Made by a program: the position numbers and the translations under genes
In this document: piece by piece, positions 1-6,666 of the stretch
Position numbering within the stretch: the first letter of the stretch is position 1
How the letters are laid out: the number at the start of each line of letters is the position of its first letter
NCBI GenBank assembly: GCA_003096255.1
Contig: PIXS01000346.1
Location: 1-17,155, forward strand
Direction: 5' to 3'
DNA: 17,155 nt
Source of the DNA: Candidatus Bathyarchaeum sp.
GTDB taxonomy: Archaea; Thermoproteota; Bathyarchaeia; Bathyarchaeales; Bathyarchaeaceae
Notes under the pieces: model-generated
Told to the model about the DNA's origin: nothing
Databases searched by the model: none
Seen by the model: only the letters and a program-made list of their open reading frames with translations

Positions 1-889
1 AAAGAGAGGGCTTAATCAGACCTAGGGCAAGTTTTGTGGTGGCAGTTGAGCCTATTATTGAGCCCACTCCTCCAATGGTTGCGATTATAGCGGGATAGAC
101 GGCACGCATCCTTGTTCCGCTGATTTTGTCAAGCAGGGAGCCAGTAACATTGACGATAAGAGTAACAAAAATGAGGGTTAAAAGAAATTCTCGGATTGTT
201 GCAACAAATTTTGCCTCACCAATGTTTCTGATTAGGATATAGATTACCCAAGAAATGAAAAAGATGTCCATGAACAAAATCAGGTAGCGTCCAAAGGAGC
301 CAAACATGAAGAAGAGAGCCAAACTTAGGACGTAGCATCCCGTGTTGATTATGTCAGACACTGGCGAAGTTATTGGATACACAACAACATCCGGGTCTAG
401 TCCCCGCCTGAAAGAAAACACAGAAAACAACATCGTCAACGGCGAAACAAACAACACAGACAAAAACATCGTCGCAATAATTACTGCCAGCAACGGAATA
501 AAATCGACAATAGTTGCATTCCAAAGAAACACACCAAAGACCCAAGTGCTAGCTCCCACACTGACGCCACTCACGAGAGCCAACGTTATAATCACACGCA
601 AGAGAGTTCCGAAATCCTTGGTGTTCTTAGTGAAAACGGGCTTAATGGTACCTAAGTGCAGACCAGTACCTAAGTGACCGCTAAAAAGTCCACCTATGGC
701 GCCTCTGATGCTCAGAATTCCTGGAAAAAGGGCTATCACCCATGGAGCCGCGTCGATTGAAAGATATAGAACAAAGAGGGTTCCCGTTAACAACCCAAGC
801 ATATCAAAGGATAAAGAGAACAGGGACTGCCCTAAGTTGGCCTTCAGCTTCTTTCCGGACAAAGCTCCAGCTATGTTGGTCTTCGTCAT
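1..889 (-). CDS. MgtE/SLC41-type divalent cation transporter, membrane domain (3' end outside window)
   Basis: Reading the minus strand gives an uninterrupted frame of 296 codons that leaves the window. It is a polytopic membrane protein with roughly six or more hydrophobic segments. Family signatures seen are RGAIGGLFSGHLGTGLHLG near residue 65, GLDPDVVVYPITSPVSDII near residue 170, and VGSIIGSTATTKLALGLIKP near the cut end. The Asp-Pro-Asp motif and the repeated G-S/T-x-LxLG motif are typical of the two half-repeats of MgtE/SLC41 Mg2+ channel-transporters. There is no cytoplasmic N and CBS region, as is usual for short archaeal members. The ATG is chosen because it lies just before the first helix and an in-frame stop lies 42 bases upstream; a GTG three codons earlier is an alternative. 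It is co-directional with the TFB gene. Family assignment is firm; the ion is inferred. Confidence 0.85.
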   Translation of the reverse strand, partial: MTKTNIAGALSGKKLKANLGQSLFSLSFDMLGLLTGTLFVLYLSIDAAPWVIALFPGILSIRGAIGGLFSGHLGTGLHLGTIKPVFTKNTKDFGTLLRVIITLALVSGVSVGASTWVFGVFLWNATIVDFIPLLAVIIATMFLSVLFVSPLTMLFSVFSFRRGLDPDVVVYPITSPVSDIINTGCYVLSLALFFMFGSFGRYLILFMDIFFISWVIYILIRNIGEAKFVATIREFLLTLIFVTLIVNVTGSLLDKISGTRMRAVYPAIIATIGGVGSIIGSTATTKLALGLIKPSL

Positions 890-1044
890 CGCTTTCACTT
901 CCGTCCATCAAGCTTAGCCTCCCTTGTCTTCTTACCTCACGGGTTGCAGCGACATAGAGCATACAGCCGACTGTATAGAGTTCTTGACCCATTTCTGGAT
1001 CGCCAGTCCTCTGTAACGTTATCACTGCTTTCCTGTCGCTCCTT

Positions 1045-1173
1045 CTATAGCATAAACTCAACAATAGCCCTTAAAGACTTTTTGTCCAACATCCACAGGC
1101 AAGCTTCAACTTTCAGAAAAAAAGCATCTACGATAACAAAACCAAAAACATAACCTAGAAACGTCCAGTACAC
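1045..1173 (-). CDS. Possible small single-pass membrane protein (42 aa, GTG start)
   Basis: This minus-strand frame runs from a GTG to a TAG. It encodes a hydrophobic segment (YVFGFVIVDAFFL) followed by a charged tail (LDKKSLRAIVEFML). Purine-first codons are frequent, which looks coding-like. Upstream, the frame is closed by a TGA that overlaps an ATG in another frame; deleting one A in ATGAAAGGG would give an ATG start and the N-terminus MKGIWRK. It may therefore be a frameshifted remnant, a sequence error or chance. The putative ribosome site abuts the GTG too closely. No family is recognised. Confidence 0.25.
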   Translation of the reverse strand: MYWTFLGYVFGFVIVDAFFLKVEACLWMLDKKSLRAIVEFML

Positions 1174-1220
1174 CTTCCGCCAGATACCCTTTCATGGGCT
1201 ACGCTAACTCAATCCCTTAA

Positions 1221-1246
1221 CGCCAACAGGGCGAATCAAGAAAAAA
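1221..1246 (-). terminator. Probable TFB transcript terminator (U-run plus small hairpin)
   Basis: About 30 bp past the TFB stop codon the minus strand reads CTTTTTTCTTG, giving a U6 tract (1241-1246). It is followed by a small CGCC/GGCG stem with a 5-nt loop (1221-1233). Archaeal RNA polymerase terminates on U-tracts, so the T-run is the more meaningful part. Confidence 0.4.
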
Positions 1247-1273
1247 GAGTCAGTTGCCCGAGAAGCATTCAAA

Positions 1274-2188
1274 CTAGACCTTTATCAGGTCAAGGCTCTT
1301 CATCAGGTCCCGTTTCCTGTTTCTAACAGTAACTTCAGTTACGTTTGCCGCCTTAGCAAGCTGAGCCTGCGTCACCTTCTCCTTCAACATCCTCGCTGAG
1401 AGATAAAGTATTGCAGCTGCGAGACCTGAAGGGTCTTTTCCAGTGGTAGCATGCTTGTTTTTGGCTTCTCTTAGCAGATTTATTGCTAATCCCTCGACGT
1501 CACTGGAGACTTTGGCTTTGTCCGCAACTTTTGTGATGTATTCTGTGGGGTCGTCTATTGGCATCTTCATTTCTAGGTTTCTGACGATAACGCTGTAGGA
1601 TCTTGCAATCTCCTTTTGGGACCGCTGACTGGCTTCCGCTATCTCTTTCAGAGTTCTAGGGAGTTTGGTGAATCTGACAGCCGCGTATAGGGCTCCTGCG
1701 ACCATTCCTCCGATGCTGCGTCCCCGAACTAAGCCTTCGTTCAGGGTTTTTCGGTAGACTATGGCTGCCATATCGTGGACTGAGGAGGGCATGTGGAGTA
1801 TTTCGGAGAGGCGTTGGAGTTCGCTCATTGCGAGCATGAGGTTTCTGCTTTGGGATGCGTGGACTTTTGAGCGTGTTTGCCATCTTCTGAGGCGCCACAT
1901 TTGTTGTCTGGTTTTTGGTGATAGGGGGCGACCAAGGGCGTCTTTTTCTATTCTGATGACTGTGGATAGTCCTTTGTCGTAGTGTGAGTAGTTTGTTGGG
2001 GTTCCTGCTCTTGCTCTGGCGTCTCTTTCTTGTGGAGTGAAGGCTCTCCATTCAGCTTCTTGGCTTGGGATGTTTTCTTCGATGACTAGACCGCATCGAC
2101 TGCAAACGTATTCTCCCATCTCTGGGTCTAATACAAGGTTTGTACTGCCACATTCTGGGCATCTGACGGCAACTATTTGCTTTGTCAC
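1274..2188 (-). CDS. tfb: Transcription initiation factor B (TFB, archaeal TFIIB)
   Basis: TFB bridges TBP-TATA and RNA polymerase and sets the start site. The 304-residue length is typical. The N-terminal zinc ribbon has Cys10-x2-Cys13 and Cys29-x2-Cys32. The B-reader/B-linker region (about 45-85) contains RDARARAGTPTNYSHYDKGL, a usual TFB signature. Two cyclin folds follow (about 110-205 and 210-300); the second ends in a BRE-binding helix-turn-helix, AQLAKAANVTEVTVRNRKRD. The start is a GTG nine codons before the first zinc cysteine, with a GGATG ribosome-site-like stretch 7 nt upstream; an ATG just upstream is in another frame. The promoter is overlapped by a perfect 11-bp inverted repeat, unusual for a general factor and suggesting regulation. 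Whether it is the only TFB of the genome cannot be seen here. Confidence 0.97.
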   Translation of the reverse strand: MTKQIVAVRCPECGSTNLVLDPEMGEYVCSRCGLVIEENIPSQEAEWRAFTPQERDARARAGTPTNYSHYDKGLSTVIRIEKDALGRPLSPKTRQQMWRLRRWQTRSKVHASQSRNLMLAMSELQRLSEILHMPSSVHDMAAIVYRKTLNEGLVRGRSIGGMVAGALYAAVRFTKLPRTLKEIAEASQRSQKEIARSYSVIVRNLEMKMPIDDPTEYITKVADKAKVSSDVEGLAINLLREAKNKHATTGKDPSGLAAAILYLSARMLKEKVTQAQLAKAANVTEVTVRNRKRDLMKSLDLIKV

Positions 2189-2238
2189 GATGTTTCATCC
2201 AGCCTATGTTAACAACTATATTGTGGTAGAAGCAATAT

Positions 2239-2264
2239 TTAAATATGACGTATGTCATATTTAA
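2239..2264. promoter_or_regulatory. Perfect 11-bp inverted repeat over the TFB promoter
   Basis: The arms TTAAATATGAC and GTCATATTTAA flank a 4-bp GTAT spacer and are exact complements. The left arm carries the minus-strand TATA-like TATTTAA centred about 53 bp from the TFB GTG, giving an expected start near 2214. The right arm is about 92 bp upstream of the radical SAM gene. A dimeric regulator bound here would compete with TBP/TFB at the TFB promoter. The repeat is seen directly; the operator role is inferred. Confidence 0.6.
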
Positions 2265-2312
2265 TCTCTCCAACTTTTAACAATACAACCAACTGTCTGA
2301 GACTTCAACAAA

Positions 2313-2320
2313 ATTTATTT
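2313..2320 (+). promoter_or_regulatory. TATA-like box for the radical SAM gene
   Basis: TTTATTT lies about 40 bp before the radical SAM ATG, so transcription would begin around 2343 and give a leader of roughly 12 nt. No strong Shine-Dalgarno motif precedes the ATG, which fits a short-leader archaeal mRNA. Confidence 0.4.
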
Positions 2321-2355
2321 TGTCTAGCTCATAAATGAACATAATGCGATAAGAG

Positions 2356-3789
2356 ATGAAATTCTCGTTCATAAACCCAAGTCCCCCGTCGGAATCAATG
2401 TATATGGTTCCAACAGCTTGGCCTCCGTTAGGGATTCTGTATTGTGCAGGGGTTTTGCGGGAGGCTGGGATTGAGGTTTCTTTGCTTGATCAGCCTGCGA
2501 CGCGTTTTTCTTTGGATCAGGTAGTGGATTGGGTGAAAAAGGAAGATCCGGACATTGTTGGGTTTTCTGTTTTGCTTAGTGCTGCGAAGGAGGCGCCTAG
2601 GATTGCTGAGCGGGTTAAGGCGGAGAATCCTGATGTGACTGTGGTTTTTGGGAGTCATCATTCGACTTTTAATGCTGAGAGGATTCTTCAGAAGTATCCT
2701 TTTGTGGACATTGTAGTCAGGGGGGAGGGGGAGTATACGGGTGTTGAGATTGTTAGGTGTCTTGAGGAGCAGCGGGAACTAGATAAGGTTGATGGGGTGA
2801 CTTTCCGGAAGGATGGCAGGGTTGTTTCTAATCCGGATAGGCCGCTGAATAAGGATGTTGATGCTCTTCCTTTTCCTGACCGTGATCTTGCGGGAGTTGA
2901 CTACTCGTCTGCGATTTTTGGGGTTAAGATTAACAGCAAGAAGTTTACGACGTTGCTTTCGTCTCGGGGCTGCCCGTTTAATTGTAGTTTTTGTGGAATC
3001 AGGAAGTTTACTCGGAGGGCATGGAGACCCAGGTCGGTTGAGAATGTTATGGCGGAGCTGGAGTATCTGCAGAGTGAGGGGTATGAGCAGTTTCTTTTTG
3101 CTGATGACAATTTTACGTTGGATGCTAAGAGGGTGTCGAAGCTTTGCCGCAGCATCAGGAAGGCGGGAATGGACATTGAGTGGTTTTGTGATTCGCGGGT
3201 GGACCACATCAGCTATGACATGTTCAGGGACATGGTGAAGGCGGGTTGCAGGTGCCTCTTTTTTGGCATAGAAAGCGGAAGCCAGAGGATTTTGGATTAT
3301 TACAGGAAGGGCATTACTCCTGAGCAGTCTGAGAAGGCGGTCTGTAAGGCTCGGAAGGCTGGTGTGGACATTATTGTGGGTTCTTTTATTGTTGGGGCTC
3401 CTGATGAGACTCAGCGCGAGATTGTAGGTACGTTGCGGTTTGCGAACAGGCTGGACATTGATATACCTGACGTCAACATTTTGGGTGCCCAGACTGGAAC
3501 AGACATTTGGAATGATTTGGTGGCGAAGGGTTTCTTGAATGAGGATGAGCAGTGGGAGGATGAAATCTGTATTCCCAGAGATGTACCGACTCCTGTTCCA
3601 TATGAGGAAGTGAAGTCACTAGTATACGAGTATTTCCGAGCATTCTACCTGAATCCTAAGCAGTTGCTTACTGAGATATTGAGGACTTCGAAGAGCAGTT
3701 TCAGGATAGCTGCTGCCATAAACAACATGCGAGGCTTCCCACAGTTAATCGAGAACCTTGCTCACGCCATCAGAAGAGATGAGAACTGA
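2356..3789 (+). CDS. B12-binding-domain radical SAM protein
   Basis: This 477-residue protein has a Rossmann-like cobalamin-binding-type N-terminal domain (about 1-150; motifs DPDIVGFSVL, FGSHHSTF, VVRGEGEYT). A radical SAM TIM-barrel follows (about 195-400). The [4Fe-4S]-SAM motif is CPFNCSFC with Cys206, Cys210 and Cys213. A 70-residue helical tail ends the protein. Family members use SAM to make a 5'-deoxyadenosyl radical, and many catalyse methyl transfer or ring chemistry on unactivated carbon. The substrate cannot be read from sequence. The DxHxxG base-off cobalamin motif is not evident, as is common in this class. The next gene on the strand, 60 bp on, is an NrpR-like regulator. Class assignment is certain; function is unknown. 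Confidence 0.93.
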   Translation: MKFSFINPSPPSESMYMVPTAWPPLGILYCAGVLREAGIEVSLLDQPATRFSLDQVVDWVKKEDPDIVGFSVLLSAAKEAPRIAERVKAENPDVTVVFGSHHSTFNAERILQKYPFVDIVVRGEGEYTGVEIVRCLEEQRELDKVDGVTFRKDGRVVSNPDRPLNKDVDALPFPDRDLAGVDYSSAIFGVKINSKKFTTLLSSRGCPFNCSFCGIRKFTRRAWRPRSVENVMAELEYLQSEGYEQFLFADDNFTLDAKRVSKLCRSIRKAGMDIEWFCDSRVDHISYDMFRDMVKAGCRCLFFGIESGSQRILDYYRKGITPEQSEKAVCKARKAGVDIIVGSFIVGAPDETQREIVGTLRFANRLDIDIPDVNILGAQTGTDIWNDLVAKGFLNEDEQWEDEICIPRDVPTPVPYEEVKSLVYEYFRAFYLNPKQLLTEILRTSKSSFRIAAAINNMRGFPQLIENLAHAIRRDEN

Positions 3790-3809
3790 AAAGCTGATAA
3801 GGAAAATGG

Positions 3810-3815
3810 TATATT
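3810..3815 (+). promoter_or_regulatory. TATA-like box before the NrpR-like gene
   Basis: TATATT sits 34 bp before the ATG chosen for the NrpR-like gene. Transcription from it would begin near 3838-3840, downstream of the alternative TTG at 3834, which favours the ATG. Co-transcription with the radical SAM gene is also possible given the short gap. Confidence 0.35.
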
Positions 3816-3848
3816 GATTGAATGTTTGTATAGTTGGGGAAAGGGCTC

Positions 3849-4829
3849 ATGTCGCAGGGTAATGATAGTGCCAGAAAAGAGATTGAAATTCTGAGGATTT
3901 TGAGCGAGTTTGATGGTCCAGTTGGTTCTACGTTGCTGAAGCGGGAGCTGAGAAAGAGAGGGTTTCTGTTAAGCGAAAGGACGGTTAGATATCATCTTCA
4001 GTTGCTTGAGGCAAAGGGTTTCCTAGCGGGGCACAATCGAAGGGGAAGAACAATTACTTCTCAGGGTATGGAGGAGTTGGGCAGAGCTTTGGCTTCTCAG
4101 AGGCTTGGTTTTGTTACAACCCGTTTCATGTCTCTGGCGTATTCGGCGACCTATGACCCGACAAAAGACACGGGAACAGTCGTCGCGAACGTTTCTTTGC
4201 TTGACAAGAGCCTTAAGGATAAAACGGTGGAGACCATGAAGGCGCTGCAGAGCATGAATCTTTTGTCGGCTCCATACATCAAGGTGCTGGATGAAAACAC
4301 GGAATATTGTGACATTTCTGTTCCTGAAGGCAAGATTGGTCTCTTTACAGTTTGCAATTTGACTTTGGATAGTATTCTGATTCATTCGGGAATTCCGCTG
4401 GTTTTCGGTTATGGAGGACTGGTTCAGGTGGTGAACCGTAAGCCCATCAGGTTTGTTGAGATAATGTCTTATGAGGGAACCACGATACCGCCGTTGGAAG
4501 TTTTTGTGTACAGGAAAATGACTTCTATCATGCGGGTACTGAAAACGGGCTCAGGAATGTTGCTGGCGACTATGAGGGAGATTCCTGCTGAAGCCAGAAG
4601 CCAAACCGTGAAGATTCTTGAGAGTCAGCAGAAGAAGGGATGGGGAGGCGTCTTGGTTGTTGGGGAACCTAACGAGCCTGTTCTGGGAGTTCCTGTTAGC
4701 ATGGACAGGTTTGGCATATGCTTGGTTGGCGGCATTGTTCCGGGAGCAGCCATGGTAGAGGAAGGCGCCCAGATTGTCACCACTGCGCCCCACTGTTTTG
4801 TTCCCATAGAAGAGATGATCCGAATCTAA
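3849..4829 (+). CDS. nrpR: NrpR-like regulator: winged helix plus one NrpR regulatory (DUF128) domain
   Basis: The 326-residue product begins with a winged-helix domain (about 8-72; SERTVRYHLQLLEAKGFL then a wing with GRTITSQG). One NrpR regulatory domain follows (about 85-320), with hallmarks SYEGTTIPPLEVFV, GWGGVLVVGEPNEPVLGVPV and FGICLVGGIVPGAAMVE. In methanogens NrpR represses nitrogen-assimilation genes and is relieved by 2-oxoglutarate. The best-studied Methanococcus protein has two regulatory domains; this one has a single copy, as in shorter homologues. The ATG is preferred to an in-frame TTG five codons upstream because a purine-rich GGGGAAAGGG lies just before it and the TATA-like box fits. 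No GGAA-N6-TTCC operator was found nearby, so its targets may differ. The symbol is by family similarity. Confidence 0.85.
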   Translation: MSQGNDSARKEIEILRILSEFDGPVGSTLLKRELRKRGFLLSERTVRYHLQLLEAKGFLAGHNRRGRTITSQGMEELGRALASQRLGFVTTRFMSLAYSATYDPTKDTGTVVANVSLLDKSLKDKTVETMKALQSMNLLSAPYIKVLDENTEYCDISVPEGKIGLFTVCNLTLDSILIHSGIPLVFGYGGLVQVVNRKPIRFVEIMSYEGTTIPPLEVFVYRKMTSIMRVLKTGSGMLLATMREIPAEARSQTVKILESQQKKGWGGVLVVGEPNEPVLGVPVSMDRFGICLVGGIVPGAAMVEEGAQIVTTAPHCFVPIEEMIRI

Positions 4830-5029
4830 ACAGTTCTAACGCCAGTGTGAACTGCCTTCACCTGAAGTGTGCTGTGCAGAGAAATTTCAGAAAAAGTACT
4901 GTTTTCAATAATGTACTGCTATTAGACTCCTAATATGCAAGAAGAACGTGTGAAGGGCAGTCACAGAAATGTGAATAACTATGTTGTAATGAACTGTTGC
5001 TGTCATACATCGGTTTTTGTGTCTGAACA

Positions 5030-5050
5030 GAGTTAAGTTAACTCTAAACC
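5030..5050. repeat. Intergenic palindromic repeat, copy A (short form)
   Basis: GAGTTAA-G-TTAACTC is a perfect 7-bp dyad with one central base, followed by TAAACC. It resembles the right half of the family (GTTAACCCCAAAC) with C-to-T changes matched in the left arm. It lies between the convergent NrpR-like and Ig-like genes. Confidence 0.45.
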
Positions 5051-5096
5051 AAACCCAAATTTGTTTAGTTGTTCTTACGCTTGTTCGATAATGAGA

Positions 5097-5627
5097 TTAA
5101 GCTGTGCTGGTGAATAGTGGGCTGATTACTGTTCCGTCGGTTAGATGGAATTGTATGCTGTATTTGTTTCCTGCTGTCCAGTCGACAGTTACCTGCAAAG
5201 TGACCGTGAGACCGCATTCAATTTTATTATCATCAGAAGTAAGTTCCCAGTTACCCGTTTGTGTTACACCATTGAAGTTCACTTGTTCAAATTCTACATT
5301 TTTCGTTCCAACATTAGTGACTGAGACGACTATCAGGTCATCTCCTGACCCATCCCCTACAGTGTCCGTGAAGGTAACATTTTCTATTTTTAGTTCAGTT
5401 GTTTCTAAGAATACTAGTGTTTGTTCTAGATATGTTGCCTTTGGGGTTTTCCCGTCATACTGTATCTGAAGGCTTTGACCGGGGTCTACTCCTTCATCCA
5501 GAATTGTCATTATTGCTCGCGGTGGATTCGGATTGTACATTGGCTTTGGTGTCATGAGAAATAACGCTGAGGCTCCAATTACCCCAACAACGACAATAAG
5601 AAGAATACATACACCCGTCTTATTCAA
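5097..5627 (-). CDS. Membrane-anchored extracytoplasmic protein with Ig-like beta domain
   Basis: The family is not recognised. The product (176 aa) has a short N-terminus, a hydrophobic anchor (GVCILLIVVVGVIGASALFL) and an external beta-rich domain. The core IENVTFTD...LIVVSVTNVGTKNVEFEQVNFNGV is the alternating-strand pattern of archaeal Ig-like/CARDB-type surface domains. It resembles the domain of the anchored protein at 14114-14530, so the two may be distant paralogues. The TTG start was chosen because GAGG lies 8 nt upstream; an in-frame TTG seven codons earlier (5648) lacks a ribosome site but would suit a leaderless start from a TATA-like stretch near 5670. It is divergent from the coiled-coil gene, with a palindromic repeat in the shared promoter region. 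Confidence 0.75.
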   Translation of the reverse strand: MNKTGVCILLIVVVGVIGASALFLMTPKPMYNPNPPRAIMTILDEGVDPGQSLQIQYDGKTPKATYLEQTLVFLETTELKIENVTFTDTVGDGSGDDLIVVSVTNVGTKNVEFEQVNFNGVTQTGNWELTSDDNKIECGLTVTLQVTVDWTAGNKYSIQFHLTDGTVISPLFTSTA

Positions 5628-5741
5628 TGGAATTGCCTCAATAATCAAATTCAGAGTCTTTTAGAGTTAAATTTTATGAATTGAAAAACAATATCAGTAA
5701 ATTCAGTCCTGTTTGGACTTCCACAAAACCCCTTTTCTTCT

Positions 5742-5760
5742 AGGGTTAAAGTTTAACCCC
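5742..5760. repeat. Intergenic palindromic repeat, copy B
   Basis: GGGTTAAA-G-TTTAACCC is a perfect 8-bp dyad with a single central base, flanked by A and C. It aligns with copy C as RGGG-Y-TAAA-N2-TTAACCCC. It lies in the divergent promoter region between the Ig-like gene and the coiled-coil gene. Confidence 0.6.
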
Positions 5761-5827
5761 TGAACCCCAAAACAAATTAGAACGTTTTTGCATAGGTATT
5801 AGTGTAGTCTTAGTTCTTGTGATTTTA

Positions 5828-6100
5828 ATGTCAATGAAAAAAAGTACCATTGACTTGCAGCTTCATGCGGCAGTAAAAGCTTTAGCGATTCTTCAAGGAG
5901 AAATAAACTGTAAGATTGATGAACTGATTAAGAAGGCGAAAGTGCTTAAAGAAAAAGAGGAAAAGAACGAAAAAACCGATTATTTGCTGGAAATGATTTC
6001 TGACAATCTAAATGAGCTGCAAGAGTTGGTTAATCAAAGAAATAATTTGAGCAAACAAATTGAAAAACTGGAACAAAAAGAAATTGCCCTAATGAAGTAG
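5828..6100 (+). CDS. Small coiled-coil protein of unknown function
   Basis: This 90-residue, highly charged protein is almost wholly helical. It is rich in Lys, Glu, Gln and Leu with heptad-like hydrophobic spacing (IDELIKKAKVLKEKEE, LLEMISDNLNELQELVNQ, LSKQIEKLEQKEI). It has no signal peptide or membrane segment, so it is probably cytoplasmic and oligomeric. ATG at 5828 was chosen; GTG at 5819 and ATG at 5834 are equally in frame, and no clear ribosome site separates them. The next gene is a ferredoxin 125 bp downstream with its own possible promoter, so an operon is uncertain. Confidence 0.7.
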   Translation: MSMKKSTIDLQLHAAVKALAILQGEINCKIDELIKKAKVLKEKEEKNEKTDYLLEMISDNLNELQELVNQRNNLSKQIEKLEQKEIALMK

Positions 6101-6120
6101 ACCTGTGGGTTTACAGACTA

Positions 6121-6142
6121 GGCTGAAAGTATGCCATACTCA
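6121..6142. repeat. Small inverted repeat upstream of ferredoxin gene
   Basis: AGTATG-C-CATACT (6128-6140) is a perfect 6-bp dyad. With a bulge, CTGA and CAG extend it to a longer stem. It lies just after the coiled-coil gene and about 85 bp before the ferredoxin start. It could be a transcript-end hairpin or an operator; only the symmetry is certain. Confidence 0.35.
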
Positions 6143-6225
6143 GTCTTGAGGTGCCCATTATACAACTTTAATAATTACCAAACTCCAGTTTTAGTTTAGG
6201 GCGTCACAGTCTGGGGAACTGATTT

Positions 6226-6438
6226 TTGAGATCGGCTGAAAATGAGAAATACAAATTCAGCAAGAAGGTGCACATAGCTGCAATAGGAAAATGTGCTGGT
6301 TGTTTCTATTGTGTAAATGCTTGTGAAGAACACGCTATCAAGGACTGTGTGCCGCCTATTGTAGATCACTCTCTTTGTACAAGATGCATGAAATGTATTG
6401 AAATATGCCCACGAAATATAATGCAAATAGTGGACTAG
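6226..6438 (+). CDS. 2[4Fe-4S] ferredoxin
   Basis: This 70-residue protein is a stand-alone bacterial-type ferredoxin that would carry low-potential electrons in the cytoplasm. Cluster motifs are C23-x2-C26-x2-C29-x3-C33 and C51-x2-C54-x2-C57-x3-C61-P. The residue after C33 is Glu rather than the usual Pro, and an extra Cys41 lies between the motifs. The only usable start is a TTG, since an in-frame TGA lies just one codon before it (6220-6222); a GGGGA stretch about 8 nt upstream may act as ribosome site. A TATA-like TTTAATAA lies about 55 bp before the start. The redox partner is unknown; the neighbours are surface proteins and give no pathway. Confidence 0.88.
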   Translation: MRSAENEKYKFSKKVHIAAIGKCAGCFYCVNACEEHAIKDCVPPIVDHSLCTRCMKCIEICPRNIMQIVD

Positions 6439-6632
6439 CCACAAATCTTGTTTGAACAATAAACCATTTGTGAAGAATTTGGGTTTGCTGAGGCTCCAGC
6501 ACATGGCATCGAATTGGGACTGAGGGCAAGTCGAGGAAAGCACAATGGAACTAAAGCTTACCCACTATTGCTTTTGGGGATAACATTCCGTGCATGAGCC
6601 TTTTCAACCCCCATTTTCTTCAGACGAGCTTA

Positions 6633-6652
6633 CTCCCAAAAAAAGAAGGGAG
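6633..6652 (-). terminator. Probable terminator of the PQQ-propeller gene
   Basis: Just past the stop codon on the minus strand, CTCCC and GGGAG form a 5-bp stem around a loop containing seven T (6638-6644), and a T5 run (6653-6657) precedes it. U-rich tracts end archaeal transcripts. Confidence 0.45.
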
Positions 6653-6666
6653 GAAAAATTGGTTGT

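Larger units (their letters stand above)
890..1273. other. Intergenic region between TFB and transporter genes
   Basis: This gap holds no gene that can be assigned with confidence. It contains the T-run that probably ends the TFB transcript, a possible 42-codon membrane ORF, and overlapping minus-strand open frames that run into the transporter. No clear TATA box was found at a suitable distance from the transporter start. A CTTTAA-like stretch near 1070-1076 (minus strand) is the best candidate, which would imply a leader well over 100 nt. Confidence 0.5.

Noticed and set aside
342..917. Plus-strand open frames of 73-111 residues
   Set aside because: They are antisense shadows of the transporter gene, whose minus-strand frame shows clear family motifs.
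804..1064. 86-residue minus-strand frame overlapping the transporter start
   Set aside because: It overlaps the convincing transporter frame by about 85 bases, its ribosome-site spacing is 13 nt or more, and the product matches no family known to me.
6196..6543. 115-residue minus-strand frame over the ferredoxin
   Set aside because: Antisense to a well-supported ferredoxin gene; low-complexity aromatic and Cys-rich product without family features.
6439..6666. Possible structured RNA after the ferredoxin gene
   Set aside because: I looked for tRNA arms and C/D-box-like motifs and found no consistent fold or conserved boxes; only terminator-like elements of the propeller gene are supported.
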